64,000 nucleotides of DNA from the NCBI GenBank assembly GCA_050952125.1, contig JBMNKK010000003.1:930001-994000 (forward strand). Reading direction: 5' to 3'. Shown piece by piece: positions 52,298 to 60,505 of the stretch; position 1 is the first letter of the stretch, and each line of letters opens with the position of its first letter. This DNA is from UBA3951 sp050952125. Lineage in GTDB: Bacteria > Bacillota > Sulfobacillia > Fermentithermobacillales > Fermentithermobacillaceae. The position numbers and the translations under genes are program-made. Below the pieces are notes generated by a model that had not been told where the DNA came from, made no database searches, and worked only from the letters and a program-made list of their open reading frames with translations.

Positions 52298-52435
52298 CTA
52301 TAACCTCCGAGTATTTTTTCTCTTTTCATAACTACACCTCATCATTTCAGTGTTCTGCTGTGCTTGTTGCAGAATCGCAATTGCATCAGTCGCTGAATTG
52401 AATAGCCGTTTATACATCGAAACATAGTCAGTCAA
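52298..52435 (-). CDS. 45-codon ORF coupled to the serine hydrolase
   Basis: TTG 52435 has AGGGAGG at 7-base spacing and overlaps the stop of the transglutaminase-like fragment (TTGA); its TAG lies 1 bp before the hydrolase ATG. The product begins MTDYVSMYKRLFNSATDAIA and continues with a Gln-rich helix, which resembles small clostridial and phage proteins of the pattern YxxLFNAxTDAIExLxxAQQ. Its tail is basic and shorter than in those. Function unknown; it may mainly serve translational coupling. Confidence 0.45.
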   Translation of the reverse strand: MTDYVSMYKRLFNSATDAIAILQQAQQNTEMMRCSYEKRKNTRRL

Positions 52436-52794
52436 AACGAACCCTCCCTGGTCAAGTCCTTTCTTTTCTGTAAACCTTCTACGAAGTAGGCCTGCCCGTC
52501 AACTCCTAGAGACCGTGCGAGGCAGGTGTAGAAGTTCCCAAAGTCCTTACAGTCCGCCCAGGTCGAGGTGAGCATCTCGCTCAGCTTCAACGTCTGAGAA
52601 GACCAGGAAGAGACGACTGTATGCGTCTTAGTTGGATCATACACCCAGCCTGCATCATATAGGCTGTACACCAACTGGTCACTGATGGAGCTCGCGGAGG
52701 AAAGACCATTGCACCACGTACAGGCTCGTTCTATCACACGAACACGTATCTCCGGACAACTAGCAGACCCCAGACTTAGTATTGGAGGAAACAC
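52432..52794 (-). pseudogene. Transglutaminase-like fragment
   Basis: 120 codons. SDQLVYSLYDAGWVYDPTKT and the Cys region TWADCKDFGNFYTCLARSLG match the transglutaminase/peptidase core around its active Cys. The downstream His and Asp of the triad are missing because the frame ends soon after, so the fragment is probably non-functional. No signal peptide is seen; the 5' end overlaps the divergent permease's control region. Confidence 0.5.
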
Positions 52795-52848
52795 CCCAGC
52801 GTTGCCCGAATCAAGATGAAACCGGATTCGGGGAGGTCCGACTCACCA

Positions 52849-54189
52849 ATGTTCGTAGCCCTCGGCCTGAAAAACGCCTGGCGCAACCGTGCCCGAACCG
52901 CTCTCGGAATAATCAGCATGGCCGTAGCCGCGGTCATCTTCATGTCCAGCTCTACATTAAGCAAAGGGTATCCTGCAGGTGCTTTCTGGGAGGCAAGGCA
53001 GCTCATCGGCGGAGAGATACTGATGCTCCCGGAACGTATTGCTCTTTCCACCGATACTCTGTCGGCCGGCGGCCACACATGGAGATTCGAGAGAAGGAGC
53101 TACGACAAGCCCAATCTCGTACTGGGCTTTGATCCTACTCCGTACTGGTACGGAGGTATGGTTTCGAGTTCTGCTCCCGCCGAAAACCTCGCCGAGGTAG
53201 CCCATGAGCTGCGTGAGGATCCTTCGGTGTTGTCCGTCTTTGAGAGGAAGTCAATCCCGTTCCTAAATGAGACCAGCGACTCGAGAGGCCCTATCTACCA
53301 GTACGGCTTCATTGAACCTCGCGATGTCCGTTCAGACATCGAGGTTTACAGGCTGGACGAAGCACTCTACTGGGGCCGCTATTTGGAGCCCGGAAACACC
53401 ATGGAAGGGGTGGCCTGCAGCGGGTGGGAGAACCTCTCGGTGGGAGGCTCAAACATCAGCATACCTGTGCTAAACGAATCCGGCACCTTCGACTACGAAA
53501 ACTCCGTGAGAACGCGCATCGAGATTGTAGGTCGAGCATCCTTCGACAACCCGGTGCCCGGCAATCCTCCGTACGCAAACCCGGTGGTCTTCGTGACACC
53601 CGATACCTTTCGGCGAATAGAGGAAATTGCCGGCCATTCGGAAGCTTGGGGGTTCAGCATCTCGGTGCGGAACATGGCCGACCTCGAAAGCTATGCGGCC
53701 CTTCTCAGGCGCAGATACCCTGACTTCACCATATACACCGTATCCCAGCTGGCAGCCGCGGCGACCACACGAGAACGGGTTGCAGCGGGGGTACCGATGG
53801 ACATGAGGAGAGTCACGGAATTACTTTCGTTCATGATCGCCGCGCTCTTGTCCGCGACAAACCTCTCAGTACTCATGTTGGCGAGAAAGACTGAGATCGG
53901 CATTCTCAGGGCATTAGGGGCTACTGCGTGGAACATAAGCAGTATGGTACTTGCCGAATCTGTTTGGATTGCCCTCCTCGGATCGATTGTGGGCGGAGCC
54001 ATCACTCAGCCGGCAATCCTATGGCAGCTTCTGTCCAACAGTATAGATTCCGGTGTGGTGGCAACCACCATACTGGCTAATCTGGGCAAAGCAGTCGGCT
54101 TCTCAGTTGCGGCTGCCATACTGTTTGGTTTTCTGCCGATATCCAAGGCTCTCAGGGTAACTCCTGCCCAAGTCTTGAGAGGCGAGTAG
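52849..54189 (+). CDS. FtsX/MacB-type ABC permease (first of pair)
   Basis: About 446 residues. One N-terminal membrane helix (NRARTALGIISMAVAAVIFM), a large extracellular domain of about 280 residues, and three C-terminal helices beginning at LLSFMIAALLSATNLSVLML, with RKTEIGILRALGAT between helices: the FtsX/MacB plan. The N-terminal ATG 52816 is possible; 52849, with GGGGAGG upstream, matches the family's short cytoplasmic start. The cognate ATPase gene is not in the window. Followed after 8 bp by a second permease. Confidence 0.82.
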   Translation: MFVALGLKNAWRNRARTALGIISMAVAAVIFMSSSTLSKGYPAGAFWEARQLIGGEILMLPERIALSTDTLSAGGHTWRFERRSYDKPNLVLGFDPTPYWYGGMVSSSAPAENLAEVAHELREDPSVLSVFERKSIPFLNETSDSRGPIYQYGFIEPRDVRSDIEVYRLDEALYWGRYLEPGNTMEGVACSGWENLSVGGSNISIPVLNESGTFDYENSVRTRIEIVGRASFDNPVPGNPPYANPVVFVTPDTFRRIEEIAGHSEAWGFSISVRNMADLESYAALLRRRYPDFTIYTVSQLAAAATTRERVAAGVPMDMRRVTELLSFMIAALLSATNLSVLMLARKTEIGILRALGATAWNISSMVLAESVWIALLGSIVGGAITQPAILWQLLSNSIDSGVVATTILANLGKAVGFSVAAAILFGFLPISKALRVTPAQVLRGE

Positions 54190-54197
54190 GTGAAAGC

Positions 54198-55508
54198 ATG
54201 AGAGATAGCATTGACCTTGCCAAGAAAGGCTTCCGCCAGAGACTGGGCGCGTACCTTGTTATGACGGTTCTGGTGGCTTTCACCGTGGCTGGATACCTGA
54301 TTGTGAACTCCTACTGGGCTGATGCCGCCAAGGTGTCTACGTCCAGCGCTCTGCCCCTGAACTTCCCTTACGTGAGAGCCTCGGTCGTACATGCCTACCT
54401 CTCAAACCCTCCGATAAGCGCAGATCCGGGAGTCCCGTCGCCACCCCGACAGTATACTCCTTTGTTCAACGACGCCGAACTGGACAGGATCCGCGGCTTG
54501 GCCGGTGTTGAGGAGCTGTCCGTTGCGTTGTCGCAAGACAGCTTCTCGCGTTTCGGCAGCATGGAATACCTTTCGATTGAAGTCGGCAATCCCCTGTGGC
54601 AAGACCTTAATCTTGTGGAGGGGCGCCTCCCGGCAAACGCGATGGAAGTTGTGATACCCGACTCCATTCCGGATGCCTCACTGCTCATAGGTGAAGCCAT
54701 TAACGTGAAGGTGACCCGCGGGATAGTCGCGCCTACATACTATAAAGACCGCGTGCTCTTAGATTTTCCCGACCCCTCCCCTTCGAAAGCCCTGACCGTG
54801 GTCGGAGTGTATCACCCAACCAGCTCGATGCTGTCAGGGATTGTGGGCTGGCTGGAAGTAAGAAGAGTTGAATCATATCCCGAGAAAGATCCAAAGAATG
54901 TTCCGATGGAATGGCCGGTGCCTAATACGATCTTTCTCAAACTCTCGGATCCTTCCAAAGCCTCTTCCGTGTTTTTCTCGTGGACCAATCTGTACCCTGA
55001 AATGCCCGAAGCGCCATTTCCGATGAACCCTCCGGTCAAAGTCCAGTGGGGTCCGGATCTCCCGGAAAACCTGATGCGGATGGCTACCTCCGAAGTAGCC
55101 ACACCTCTCTTTGTCAACACCATGAATGCGTTCTCGTTGGGAGCGATAGGGATATTCGCGAGCATGTTCATGTCTTTCCTCGATAGGCGCAAGGAACTCG
55201 GCATCATGAAAACCGTGGGGATAGACAACGCGCGCACGGCCTGGGCTGTGAGCATGGAAGTGATTTTTGCAGGAGTGCTCGGCACGATTCTCGGGATCAT
55301 CGCCGCAACTGTAACAACAACCTACTTTATCACGGGAATCTCGGGGAACGCCGTCACTATCCCCTGCGGAACACTGGTGACAGGCGTGGTACTCGCCGGG
55401 GCAATACTGGCCGCAGCGACATATGTACCTAACGCCATGGCACGACAGGGAACGGTGATGGAACTCCTCTACGAGAGGTCGATACCGCTGGTAAGGAAGA
55501 GGGCGTAG
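54198..55508 (+). CDS. FtsX/MacB-type ABC permease (second of pair)
   Basis: 436 residues with the same plan: N-terminal helix after KKGFRQRLGAYLVMTVLVAF, extracellular domain, then three helices including SLGAIGIFASMFMSFLDRRK and ELGIMKTVGIDNA. It pairs with the upstream permease (8-bp gap) to make a heterodimeric channel driven by an unseen ATPase. Mechanotransmission-type export or lipoprotein handling is the known role of the family; the substrate is unknown. Ends 6 bp before the convergent meaB stop. Confidence 0.82.
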   Translation: MRDSIDLAKKGFRQRLGAYLVMTVLVAFTVAGYLIVNSYWADAAKVSTSSALPLNFPYVRASVVHAYLSNPPISADPGVPSPPRQYTPLFNDAELDRIRGLAGVEELSVALSQDSFSRFGSMEYLSIEVGNPLWQDLNLVEGRLPANAMEVVIPDSIPDASLLIGEAINVKVTRGIVAPTYYKDRVLLDFPDPSPSKALTVVGVYHPTSSMLSGIVGWLEVRRVESYPEKDPKNVPMEWPVPNTIFLKLSDPSKASSVFFSWTNLYPEMPEAPFPMNPPVKVQWGPDLPENLMRMATSEVATPLFVNTMNAFSLGAIGIFASMFMSFLDRRKELGIMKTVGIDNARTAWAVSMEVIFAGVLGTILGIIAATVTTTYFITGISGNAVTIPCGTLVTGVVLAGAILAAATYVPNAMARQGTVMELLYERSIPLVRKRA

Positions 55509-55514
55509 AACAGC

Positions 55515-56471
55515 CTACCTATCCAGCAGCCTCTTCGCGACTTCCATCGGCCCGAATCGCCCGTCCAAGAGATCCTGCAGGGCGGCGTCGAGACTTCCGT
55601 CTTCCTCGGCGGAGTCCAGGACGCGGGTCACGGTCAGCAAACGAAGATATTCTTCCAGAACCGCGCGGTAACCCTCGCGGTTCTTCTCTTTCAGGAGGTC
55701 CGATGACTTGAGGTACTCCTGATGGCGGTGGATTTCAGACACCAGTTCCTCAAGGCCGGTCCCTCCGGTTGCGGTAGCAGGCACTACGGGAGGGCGCCAA
55801 CCGTTTGCGTCCTTCATATCCAGCATCATCTCTATGTCGCGGCGAGTTCTGTCGGCCCCGGGCAAATCGGCTTTGTTGACGCAGAAAACGTCTCCTATCT
55901 CGAGAATCCCGGCCTTTATGGCCTGCATGTCGTCACCCAAGCCGGGCGCCAATGCCACCACCACTGTGTGGGCGTACCTCATGATGTCTACTTCCGATTG
56001 CCCCGCACCCACGGTCTCCACGATGATGTCGTCGAACCCGAACGCGTCAAGAAGCGCTATCACATCTCCCGTGTGCCTCGACAAGCCCCCGAGGTGCCCT
56101 CTGGTTGCGAGGCTGCGGAAGAACACACCGCTGTCGAGGGTGTGACCCTGGCTCATGCGTACGCGGTCTCCAAGAATGGCGCCTCCGCTGAAGGGAGACG
56201 ACGGGTCAACCGCGATAACCCCCACGGTGCGCCCTTCACTCCTCAGGACCGACACGATGCCGTTCACCAGTGTGGACTTCCCCACGCCGGGTGACCCGGT
56301 AACACCGGTAATCATGGCGCCTTTTCTGGATCTGTAGGCAAGGGAAAGGAGCTCGGCCACTCCCGGCATGCCGTTTTCAACATACGTTACAGCCCTTGCC
56401 AGGTGCGGCCTGCTCCTTTTCATAATCCCATCAAATACTGGCTTTATCACTTCTGTCATATCGGCACCCAT
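55515..56471 (-). CDS. meaB: Methylmalonyl-CoA mutase-associated GTPase MeaB
   Basis: 318 residues. G3E-type P-loop GVTGSPGVGKSTLVNGIVSV, VDPSSPFSGGAILGDRVRM, the switch VETVGAGQSEVDIM and NKADLPGA are intact. MeaB guards and reactivates B12-dependent mutases by gating cofactor loading. It is the last gene of a set with a B12-binding protein, biotin carrier, small subunit and carboxytransferase, all for the methylmalonyl-CoA/propionyl-CoA path. The main mutase subunit is not visible. Confidence 0.93.
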   Translation of the reverse strand: MGADMTEVIKPVFDGIMKRSRPHLARAVTYVENGMPGVAELLSLAYRSRKGAMITGVTGSPGVGKSTLVNGIVSVLRSEGRTVGVIAVDPSSPFSGGAILGDRVRMSQGHTLDSGVFFRSLATRGHLGGLSRHTGDVIALLDAFGFDDIIVETVGAGQSEVDIMRYAHTVVVALAPGLGDDMQAIKAGILEIGDVFCVNKADLPGADRTRRDIEMMLDMKDANGWRPPVVPATATGGTGLEELVSEIHRHQEYLKSSDLLKEKNREGYRAVLEEYLRLLTVTRVLDSAEEDGSLDAALQDLLDGRFGPMEVAKRLLDR

Positions 56472-56491
56472 CCTGTAACCAAACTCAGACC

Positions 56492-56905
56492 TTAGGCCAC
56501 TTTTCTCTTGAGGTTAGCCTTTGTATACTCAACTATCGCCTGAGTGCTGGTTCCAGGACCGAAAACCTCGTCTACTCCGGCCGACTTCAGCGTAGGAATG
56601 TCCTCTTCAGGGATGATGCCGCCCGCAAGAACCAGTACGTCAAGCTCTTGCGTGCCCTTTTCCTTCCTGAAGCAATCGACAAACCTGGGAATTAGGGTGC
56701 CGTGTGCTCCCGAAAGGATCGACAGGGCGACTACATCCACGTCTTCCTCCACGGCCATCCTCGCGAGTTCTTCGGGAGTACGGTGAAGGCCGCTGTAGAT
56801 GACCTCCATACCCGCATCGCGGTAGGCTCTGGCTATGACTTTAGCGCCCCTGTCATGCCCGTCCAAACCGGGCTTACCAACTAGTACGCGAATCTTGCCG
56901 CTCAT
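56492..56905 (-). CDS. Cobalamin-binding domain protein (methylmalonyl-CoA mutase C-terminal subunit)
   Basis: 137 residues: a stand-alone B12-binding domain. Signature KPGLDGHDRGAKVIARAYRD (D-x-H-x-x-G; His ligand near residue 17), LSILSGAHGTLIPRF, LAGGIIPEEDIPTLKSAGV and VFGPGTSTQAIVEY. It should join a separate catalytic subunit to form the mutase that converts succinyl-CoA and methylmalonyl-CoA. It is 13 bp after the biotin carrier gene. Confidence 0.9.
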   Translation of the reverse strand: MSGKIRVLVGKPGLDGHDRGAKVIARAYRDAGMEVIYSGLHRTPEELARMAVEEDVDVVALSILSGAHGTLIPRFVDCFRKEKGTQELDVLVLAGGIIPEEDIPTLKSAGVDEVFGPGTSTQAIVEYTKANLKRKVA

Positions 56906-56918
56906 GATTTCCCCTCCT

Positions 56919-57350
56919 CTAGCGAGCCAACGTCACCAACACGTCACCGGTCTGCACCGACGCGCCCTGACTCACCAATACTCCGGTCACTGTCGCGTCA
57001 AAGGGAGCGAGAATCTCATTCTGCATCTTCATCGCTTCGAGAATGAGGAGCACTTGCCCCTTCTTGACCTGGGTGCCGCTTGACACCTTGATGGCACTTA
57101 TGACGCCGGGGATGGGAGCGCGGACATCATCGCCGCCCGCAGCGGGAGCTGCCGCAGGAGCGGCAGGAGCAGCGGGTTTCTGAGCCGGAGCGGGGGCCGC
57201 AACTGCGGGTGCCTTCGGCGCCGCTACTTGGACAGGTTGAGCCGGCGGGGGCTGAACCACAGGTCTGGCTGTCCTGACTTCCGGACGGCCAACCTCCTCA
57301 ACTTCGACTTCAAAGACTTCGTCATTGATCTTGACCTTAAACCGACGCAC
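56919..57350 (-). CDS. Biotin carrier protein of a methylmalonyl-CoA carboxytransferase/decarboxylase
   Basis: 143 residues: a short N-terminal strand, an Ala-Pro-rich flexible linker (residues about 36-72), and the biotinyl domain with the biotin Lys108 in LEAMKMQNEI. It carries CO2 between the carboxyltransferase and either a biotin carboxylase or the membrane beta subunit. Partner mmdA is upstream in the operon. ATP-dependent biotin carboxylase and membrane mmdB are not in the window, so the direction of the reaction is open. Confidence 0.9.
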   Translation of the reverse strand: MRRFKVKINDEVFEVEVEEVGRPEVRTARPVVQPPPAQPVQVAAPKAPAVAAPAPAQKPAAPAAPAAAPAAGGDDVRAPIPGVISAIKVSSGTQVKKGQVLLILEAMKMQNEILAPFDATVTGVLVSQGASVQTGDVLVTLAR

Positions 57351-57367
57351 GGCGTTCTCCTCCTAGC

Positions 57368-57574
57368 TTATGCTCTATTGCCTCTGCACTGAGTCCTGTA
57401 GCCGCCGGACGTCCCGAAATAGCTCCGGGATAGTCTTCCCCATGCTCCCGCGCCCTTGACCTGGCGCAAGAACATGGTGGGGCGGAACGCGGCCGTACCT
57501 GAGGCGCCCGATGCTAAATACGCCGAGATAGCAGCAGCTATGGCTGCCTTCTTCACGTCATCCAATTCGGCCAC
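57368..57574 (-). CDS. Small subunit of the carboxytransferase complex (MmdD/OadG-tail-like)
   Basis: 68 residues from GTG 57574 behind TAGGAGG. AELDDVKKAAIAAAISAYLA and a basic aromatic tail resemble the soluble C-terminal part of MmdD/OadG-type delta or epsilon chains that assemble the complex; the membrane helix of a full OadG is lacking. Lies between mmdA (23 bp) and the biotin carrier (17 bp), which supports the role. Confidence 0.7.
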   Translation of the reverse strand: MAELDDVKKAAIAAAISAYLASGASGTAAFRPTMFLRQVKGAGAWGRLSRSYFGTSGGYRTQCRGNRA

Positions 57575-57597
57575 TGTTACTTCCTCCTAAGGGAACC

Positions 57598-59163
57598 TTA
57601 CACAGGCATGTTCCCGTGCTTCTTCGGCAGGTACTCAGCCTTCTTAGTGACCAAGAGCTCCAGGGCAGATATGACCTTTGGACGCAGTTCCTGAGGCTCG
57701 ATCACGTCGTCGATATACCCTCTGCTGGCAGCCACATACGGGTTAGCGAATACGTCGCGGAACTCTTTGATCTTCTCCTGCCGCTTGGCCTCAGGGTTCT
57801 CGGCCTTGGCGATCTCGTCACGGAAGACAACGTTGGCTGCGCCTTCAGGCCCCATAACGGCGATCTCGGCCGTGGGGAAGGCGAACACCATGTCGGCTCC
57901 AAGGTGCCTTGAGCACATGGCAATGTACGCGCCGCCGTAGGCCTTGCGCGTGATTACGGTTATCTTCGGCACGGTCGCTTCGGCGTAGGCGTACAGGACC
58001 TTGGCGCCGTGTCGGATAATCCCTCCGTACTCCTGGTCAACACCGGGTAGATAGCCGGGAACGTCTACCAGAGTAACCAAAGGAATGTTGAAAGCGTCGC
58101 AGAACCTCACGAACCTCGACGCCTTATCCGAGGCGTTGATGTCCAAGCATCCTGCCTTGACAATCGGCTGCGAAGCGATGATACCCACCGATCTGCCGTT
58201 CATCCTGGCGAAGCCGATGATGATATTGGTAGCCCAGTCTCTCTGGACTTCCATAAACACGCCGTCGTCAACCATCGAGGTCACGACATTGTGCATGTCA
58301 TAGCTCTTGTTCTGCTCTGCCGGTACAATTTCCGCGAGTTCGGGATCAAGCCTCGCGGGATCATCGGCCGGCTCAAAGTAGGGCGGGTCTTCCTGGTTGT
58401 TGGAGGGCAGGTAGTCAAGTAGAGCCTTGACCATCTCAATGCACGAAGCTTCGTCAGCCGCCACGAAATGGGCGTTGCCGCTAATCTGGCTATGTACCCC
58501 TGCTCCGCCCAACTGCTCCATGGTGACTTCTTCGCCTGTGACCGCCTTGATGACCTGCGGTCCGGTGATAAACATGTTGGCTGTACCCTGCACCATAAAC
58601 GCAAAGTCGGTGAGCGCGGGCGAGTACACGGCTCCACCGGCGCAAGGGCCGAGGATAACAGAGATCTGAGGGATCACGCCTGAGAACTGAACATTCCTGA
58701 AAAACACGTCGCCGTAACCGCGGAGAGCGTCTACTCCCTCCTGGATTCGAGCGCCGCCCGAATCGTTCAGAAAGACAAACGGCACTCCAACTTTGGCCGC
58801 CATCTCCATGGCCTTTACGATCTTGGCGGCATGCATCTCACCCAAGGAGCCGCCTATGACCGTGAAATCCTGAGAAGCTACGCAGACGGCCCTGCCGTTC
58901 ACCAATCCGTACCCGGTGACGACTCCCTCTCCGGGCGCTTCTACCTTGTCCATCCCAAACTCTTTTGCGCGGTGAGTTACGAAAGCATCGATTTCGACAA
59001 ACGTGCCGGGATCAAAGAAAGCGGCTATACGCTCGCGAGCGGTCATCTTTCCTGCCTTGTGCTGCCGCTCGATTCTCTGAGCTCCGCCACCTTGAAGAAC
59101 GGTTTCCCGGCGCTTCTGCAAACCCCGTAATCTCTCTTCGAGCTGCGACAAAGTTTCCGGCAA
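57598..59163 (-). CDS. mmdA: Methylmalonyl-CoA/propionyl-CoA carboxyltransferase subunit (MmdA/PccB type)
   Basis: About 521 residues. Crotonase-fold carboxyltransferase motifs: GKMTARERIAAFFDPGTFVE, VIGGSLGEMHAAKI, FLNDSGGARIQEGVDAL, GPCAGGAVYSPALTDF, and C-terminal RKAYGGAYIAM with FPTAEIAVMGPEGA. It moves the carboxyl group between biotin and propionyl-CoA/methylmalonyl-CoA. The TTG at 59163, 8 bases behind GGAGG, is preferred over the upstream TTG 59184, which would place that box inside the gene. Opens the five-gene cluster. Confidence 0.9.
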   Translation of the reverse strand: MPETLSQLEERLRGLQKRRETVLQGGGAQRIERQHKAGKMTARERIAAFFDPGTFVEIDAFVTHRAKEFGMDKVEAPGEGVVTGYGLVNGRAVCVASQDFTVIGGSLGEMHAAKIVKAMEMAAKVGVPFVFLNDSGGARIQEGVDALRGYGDVFFRNVQFSGVIPQISVILGPCAGGAVYSPALTDFAFMVQGTANMFITGPQVIKAVTGEEVTMEQLGGAGVHSQISGNAHFVAADEASCIEMVKALLDYLPSNNQEDPPYFEPADDPARLDPELAEIVPAEQNKSYDMHNVVTSMVDDGVFMEVQRDWATNIIIGFARMNGRSVGIIASQPIVKAGCLDINASDKASRFVRFCDAFNIPLVTLVDVPGYLPGVDQEYGGIIRHGAKVLYAYAEATVPKITVITRKAYGGAYIAMCSRHLGADMVFAFPTAEIAVMGPEGAANVVFRDEIAKAENPEAKRQEKIKEFRDVFANPYVAASRGYIDDVIEPQELRPKVISALELLVTKKAEYLPKKHGNMPV

Positions 59164-59227
59164 CAGCTTCACCTCCGGGAGCAATTATGTACATTAAGAA
59201 ACCCACGGACCATATCATACCATTACC

Positions 59228-59249
59228 TTGGACCCTAAGTAAGGTCCAA
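59228..59249 (-). promoter_or_regulatory. 7-bp inverted repeat in the mmdA promoter region
   Basis: TTGGACC, 8-nt spacer, GGTCCAA. About 14 bp downstream on the minus strand lies TATGAT, a candidate -10, with no good -35; the repeat covers the -35 zone, as an activator or repressor site would. It does not fit the Rex consensus. Confidence 0.35.
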
Positions 59250-59279
59250 TACTGATCCAACTTTGAGAGCCAAGAGGGA

Positions 59280-59912
59280 TCAGAGGTAGAACGCCAGCTC
59301 CTGCAGCTCAAAAGTCACGTCGGTATAGTGAACCCGTACGTTCGGCGGTACTTTCACCTTTACCGGCGCGAAGTTCAGGAACCCGTTGATTCCGGCGCTT
59401 ATCGCTCTATCCACAACGTCCTGAGCCGCTGCTGCGGGAACCGCGATCACTCCGATCTTGATGCCAAACTTGGGGCAGACGACCTCCAGGTCAGACAGCG
59501 GGTGAATCGGAATGCCTTCTACGGCGCTCCCGATCTTCCGCTTATCCGCATCGAACAGCGCGGCAAGTGAAAACTTGTATTGCGGATCTCTCCGCCGCCT
59601 ACCGACGAGATACCTTACAATAGCGGTTCCCAATTCTCCGATTCCGAATATGGCAACCGACATTTCTCTATCGGCACCCAAAATCGTAGTGAGCTGCTCT
59701 TTGAGGCCTCCAACCGGATATCCTACGCCTTGCTTCCCAAATTCTCCGAACAGGGCAAGGTCTTTTCTGACTTGGGCCCCGTTCACCGCCGCAAGATCTC
59801 CTAACTGAGCAGAGGAGATGAAATCATTGTCGCGTAGGTTGGAGTCGATGAGGACTCTCAGATAGGTGACCAACCTCCTGACTACAACGTCAGGAATCCG
59901 GTTTCGAATCAA
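59280..59912 (-). CDS. rex: Redox-sensing transcriptional repressor Rex
   Basis: 210 residues. N-terminal winged helix VVRRLVTYLRVLIDSN...ISSAQLGDLAAVNGAQVRKD, then a Rossmann NAD(H) domain with VAIFGIGELGTAIVRYL and GVIAVPAAAAQDVVDRA, and a domain-swapped C-terminal helix ending ELAFYL. Rex binds DNA at low NADH and controls fermentation genes. TTG start behind a GGGGGG box. It lies 38 bp after the Gx transporter and 96 bp before the mmd cluster on the same strand. Confidence 0.95.
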   Translation of the reverse strand: MIRNRIPDVVVRRLVTYLRVLIDSNLRDNDFISSAQLGDLAAVNGAQVRKDLALFGEFGKQGVGYPVGGLKEQLTTILGADREMSVAIFGIGELGTAIVRYLVGRRRRDPQYKFSLAALFDADKRKIGSAVEGIPIHPLSDLEVVCPKFGIKIGVIAVPAAAAQDVVDRAISAGINGFLNFAPVKVKVPPNVRVHYTDVTFELQELAFYL

Positions 59913-59949
59913 GTGTCAACCCCCCTGCTGTCGGAGTCGATGTCAATAA

Positions 59950-60474
59950 TTACCTTCCGCTCCCGTTCTGTGATACTTCGGGGAAAACCCTCATTATCCT
60001 CCCCGCAAGAAGTCCGACGAAAACTCCTGTCGGGATCGCGAAGAAGAGGAGATACGGGAGGTAGAATAGGACTCCTGGCTGCCTGAGCAAGAGGGCGGCG
60101 ACGCCCAACTGGGTCAGATTGTGAGTAAAAGCTCCGGCCACGCTGACCCCGACAATTGACAGCCTCCCGCGAGTGATCCTCGCCAGGGCGTACATAACCA
60201 CGGTTGAGACAATGGCACCCGATGTAGAGAGGTAGTACCCGATATTGAGGAATGTGCCGCTCAGAAAACTGCCGAGGAGCGTGCGAAAGAAACTAATCGC
60301 GAGGGCTTCTCCCAAGCCCATGGTCATAACGACATAAAGGGCGACGATATTAGCGAGACCCAGTTTTGCTCCGGGCACCACATAGGGCAACGGGATTAGC
60401 GCCTCAACAGCGTGCAGCACGCTGGCTAGGGCGACAAGTATCGCGGTCTTGGCAAGGACTCTCACTCGGCTCAT
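59950..60474 (-). CDS. Gx transporter-family membrane protein (HepT/ThiW-like S component)
   Basis: 174 residues, five to six helices. ASVLHAVEALIPLPYVVPGA followed by KLGLANIVALYVVM and FFRTLLGSFLSGTFLN is the COG4769 pattern. Such proteins have been annotated as heptaprenyl diphosphate synthase component I but look like ECF S components. Substrate unknown. Lies 32 bp after the PAS/GGDEF gene and is probably cotranscribed with it and with rex. Confidence 0.85.
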   Translation of the reverse strand: MSRVRVLAKTAILVALASVLHAVEALIPLPYVVPGAKLGLANIVALYVVMTMGLGEALAISFFRTLLGSFLSGTFLNIGYYLSTSGAIVSTVVMYALARITRGRLSIVGVSVAGAFTHNLTQLGVAALLLRQPGVLFYLPYLLFFAIPTGVFVGLLAGRIMRVFPEVSQNGSGR

Positions 60475-60505
60475 GGGGAGATTATAGCACGACGCAGCCT
60501 AGACG

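Noticed and set aside
59184..59280. Rex operator in front of mmdA
   Set aside because: The inverted repeat TTGGACC-N8-GGTCCAA does not fit the Rex consensus (TTGTGAA/TTGTTAA-type halves with a short spacer).
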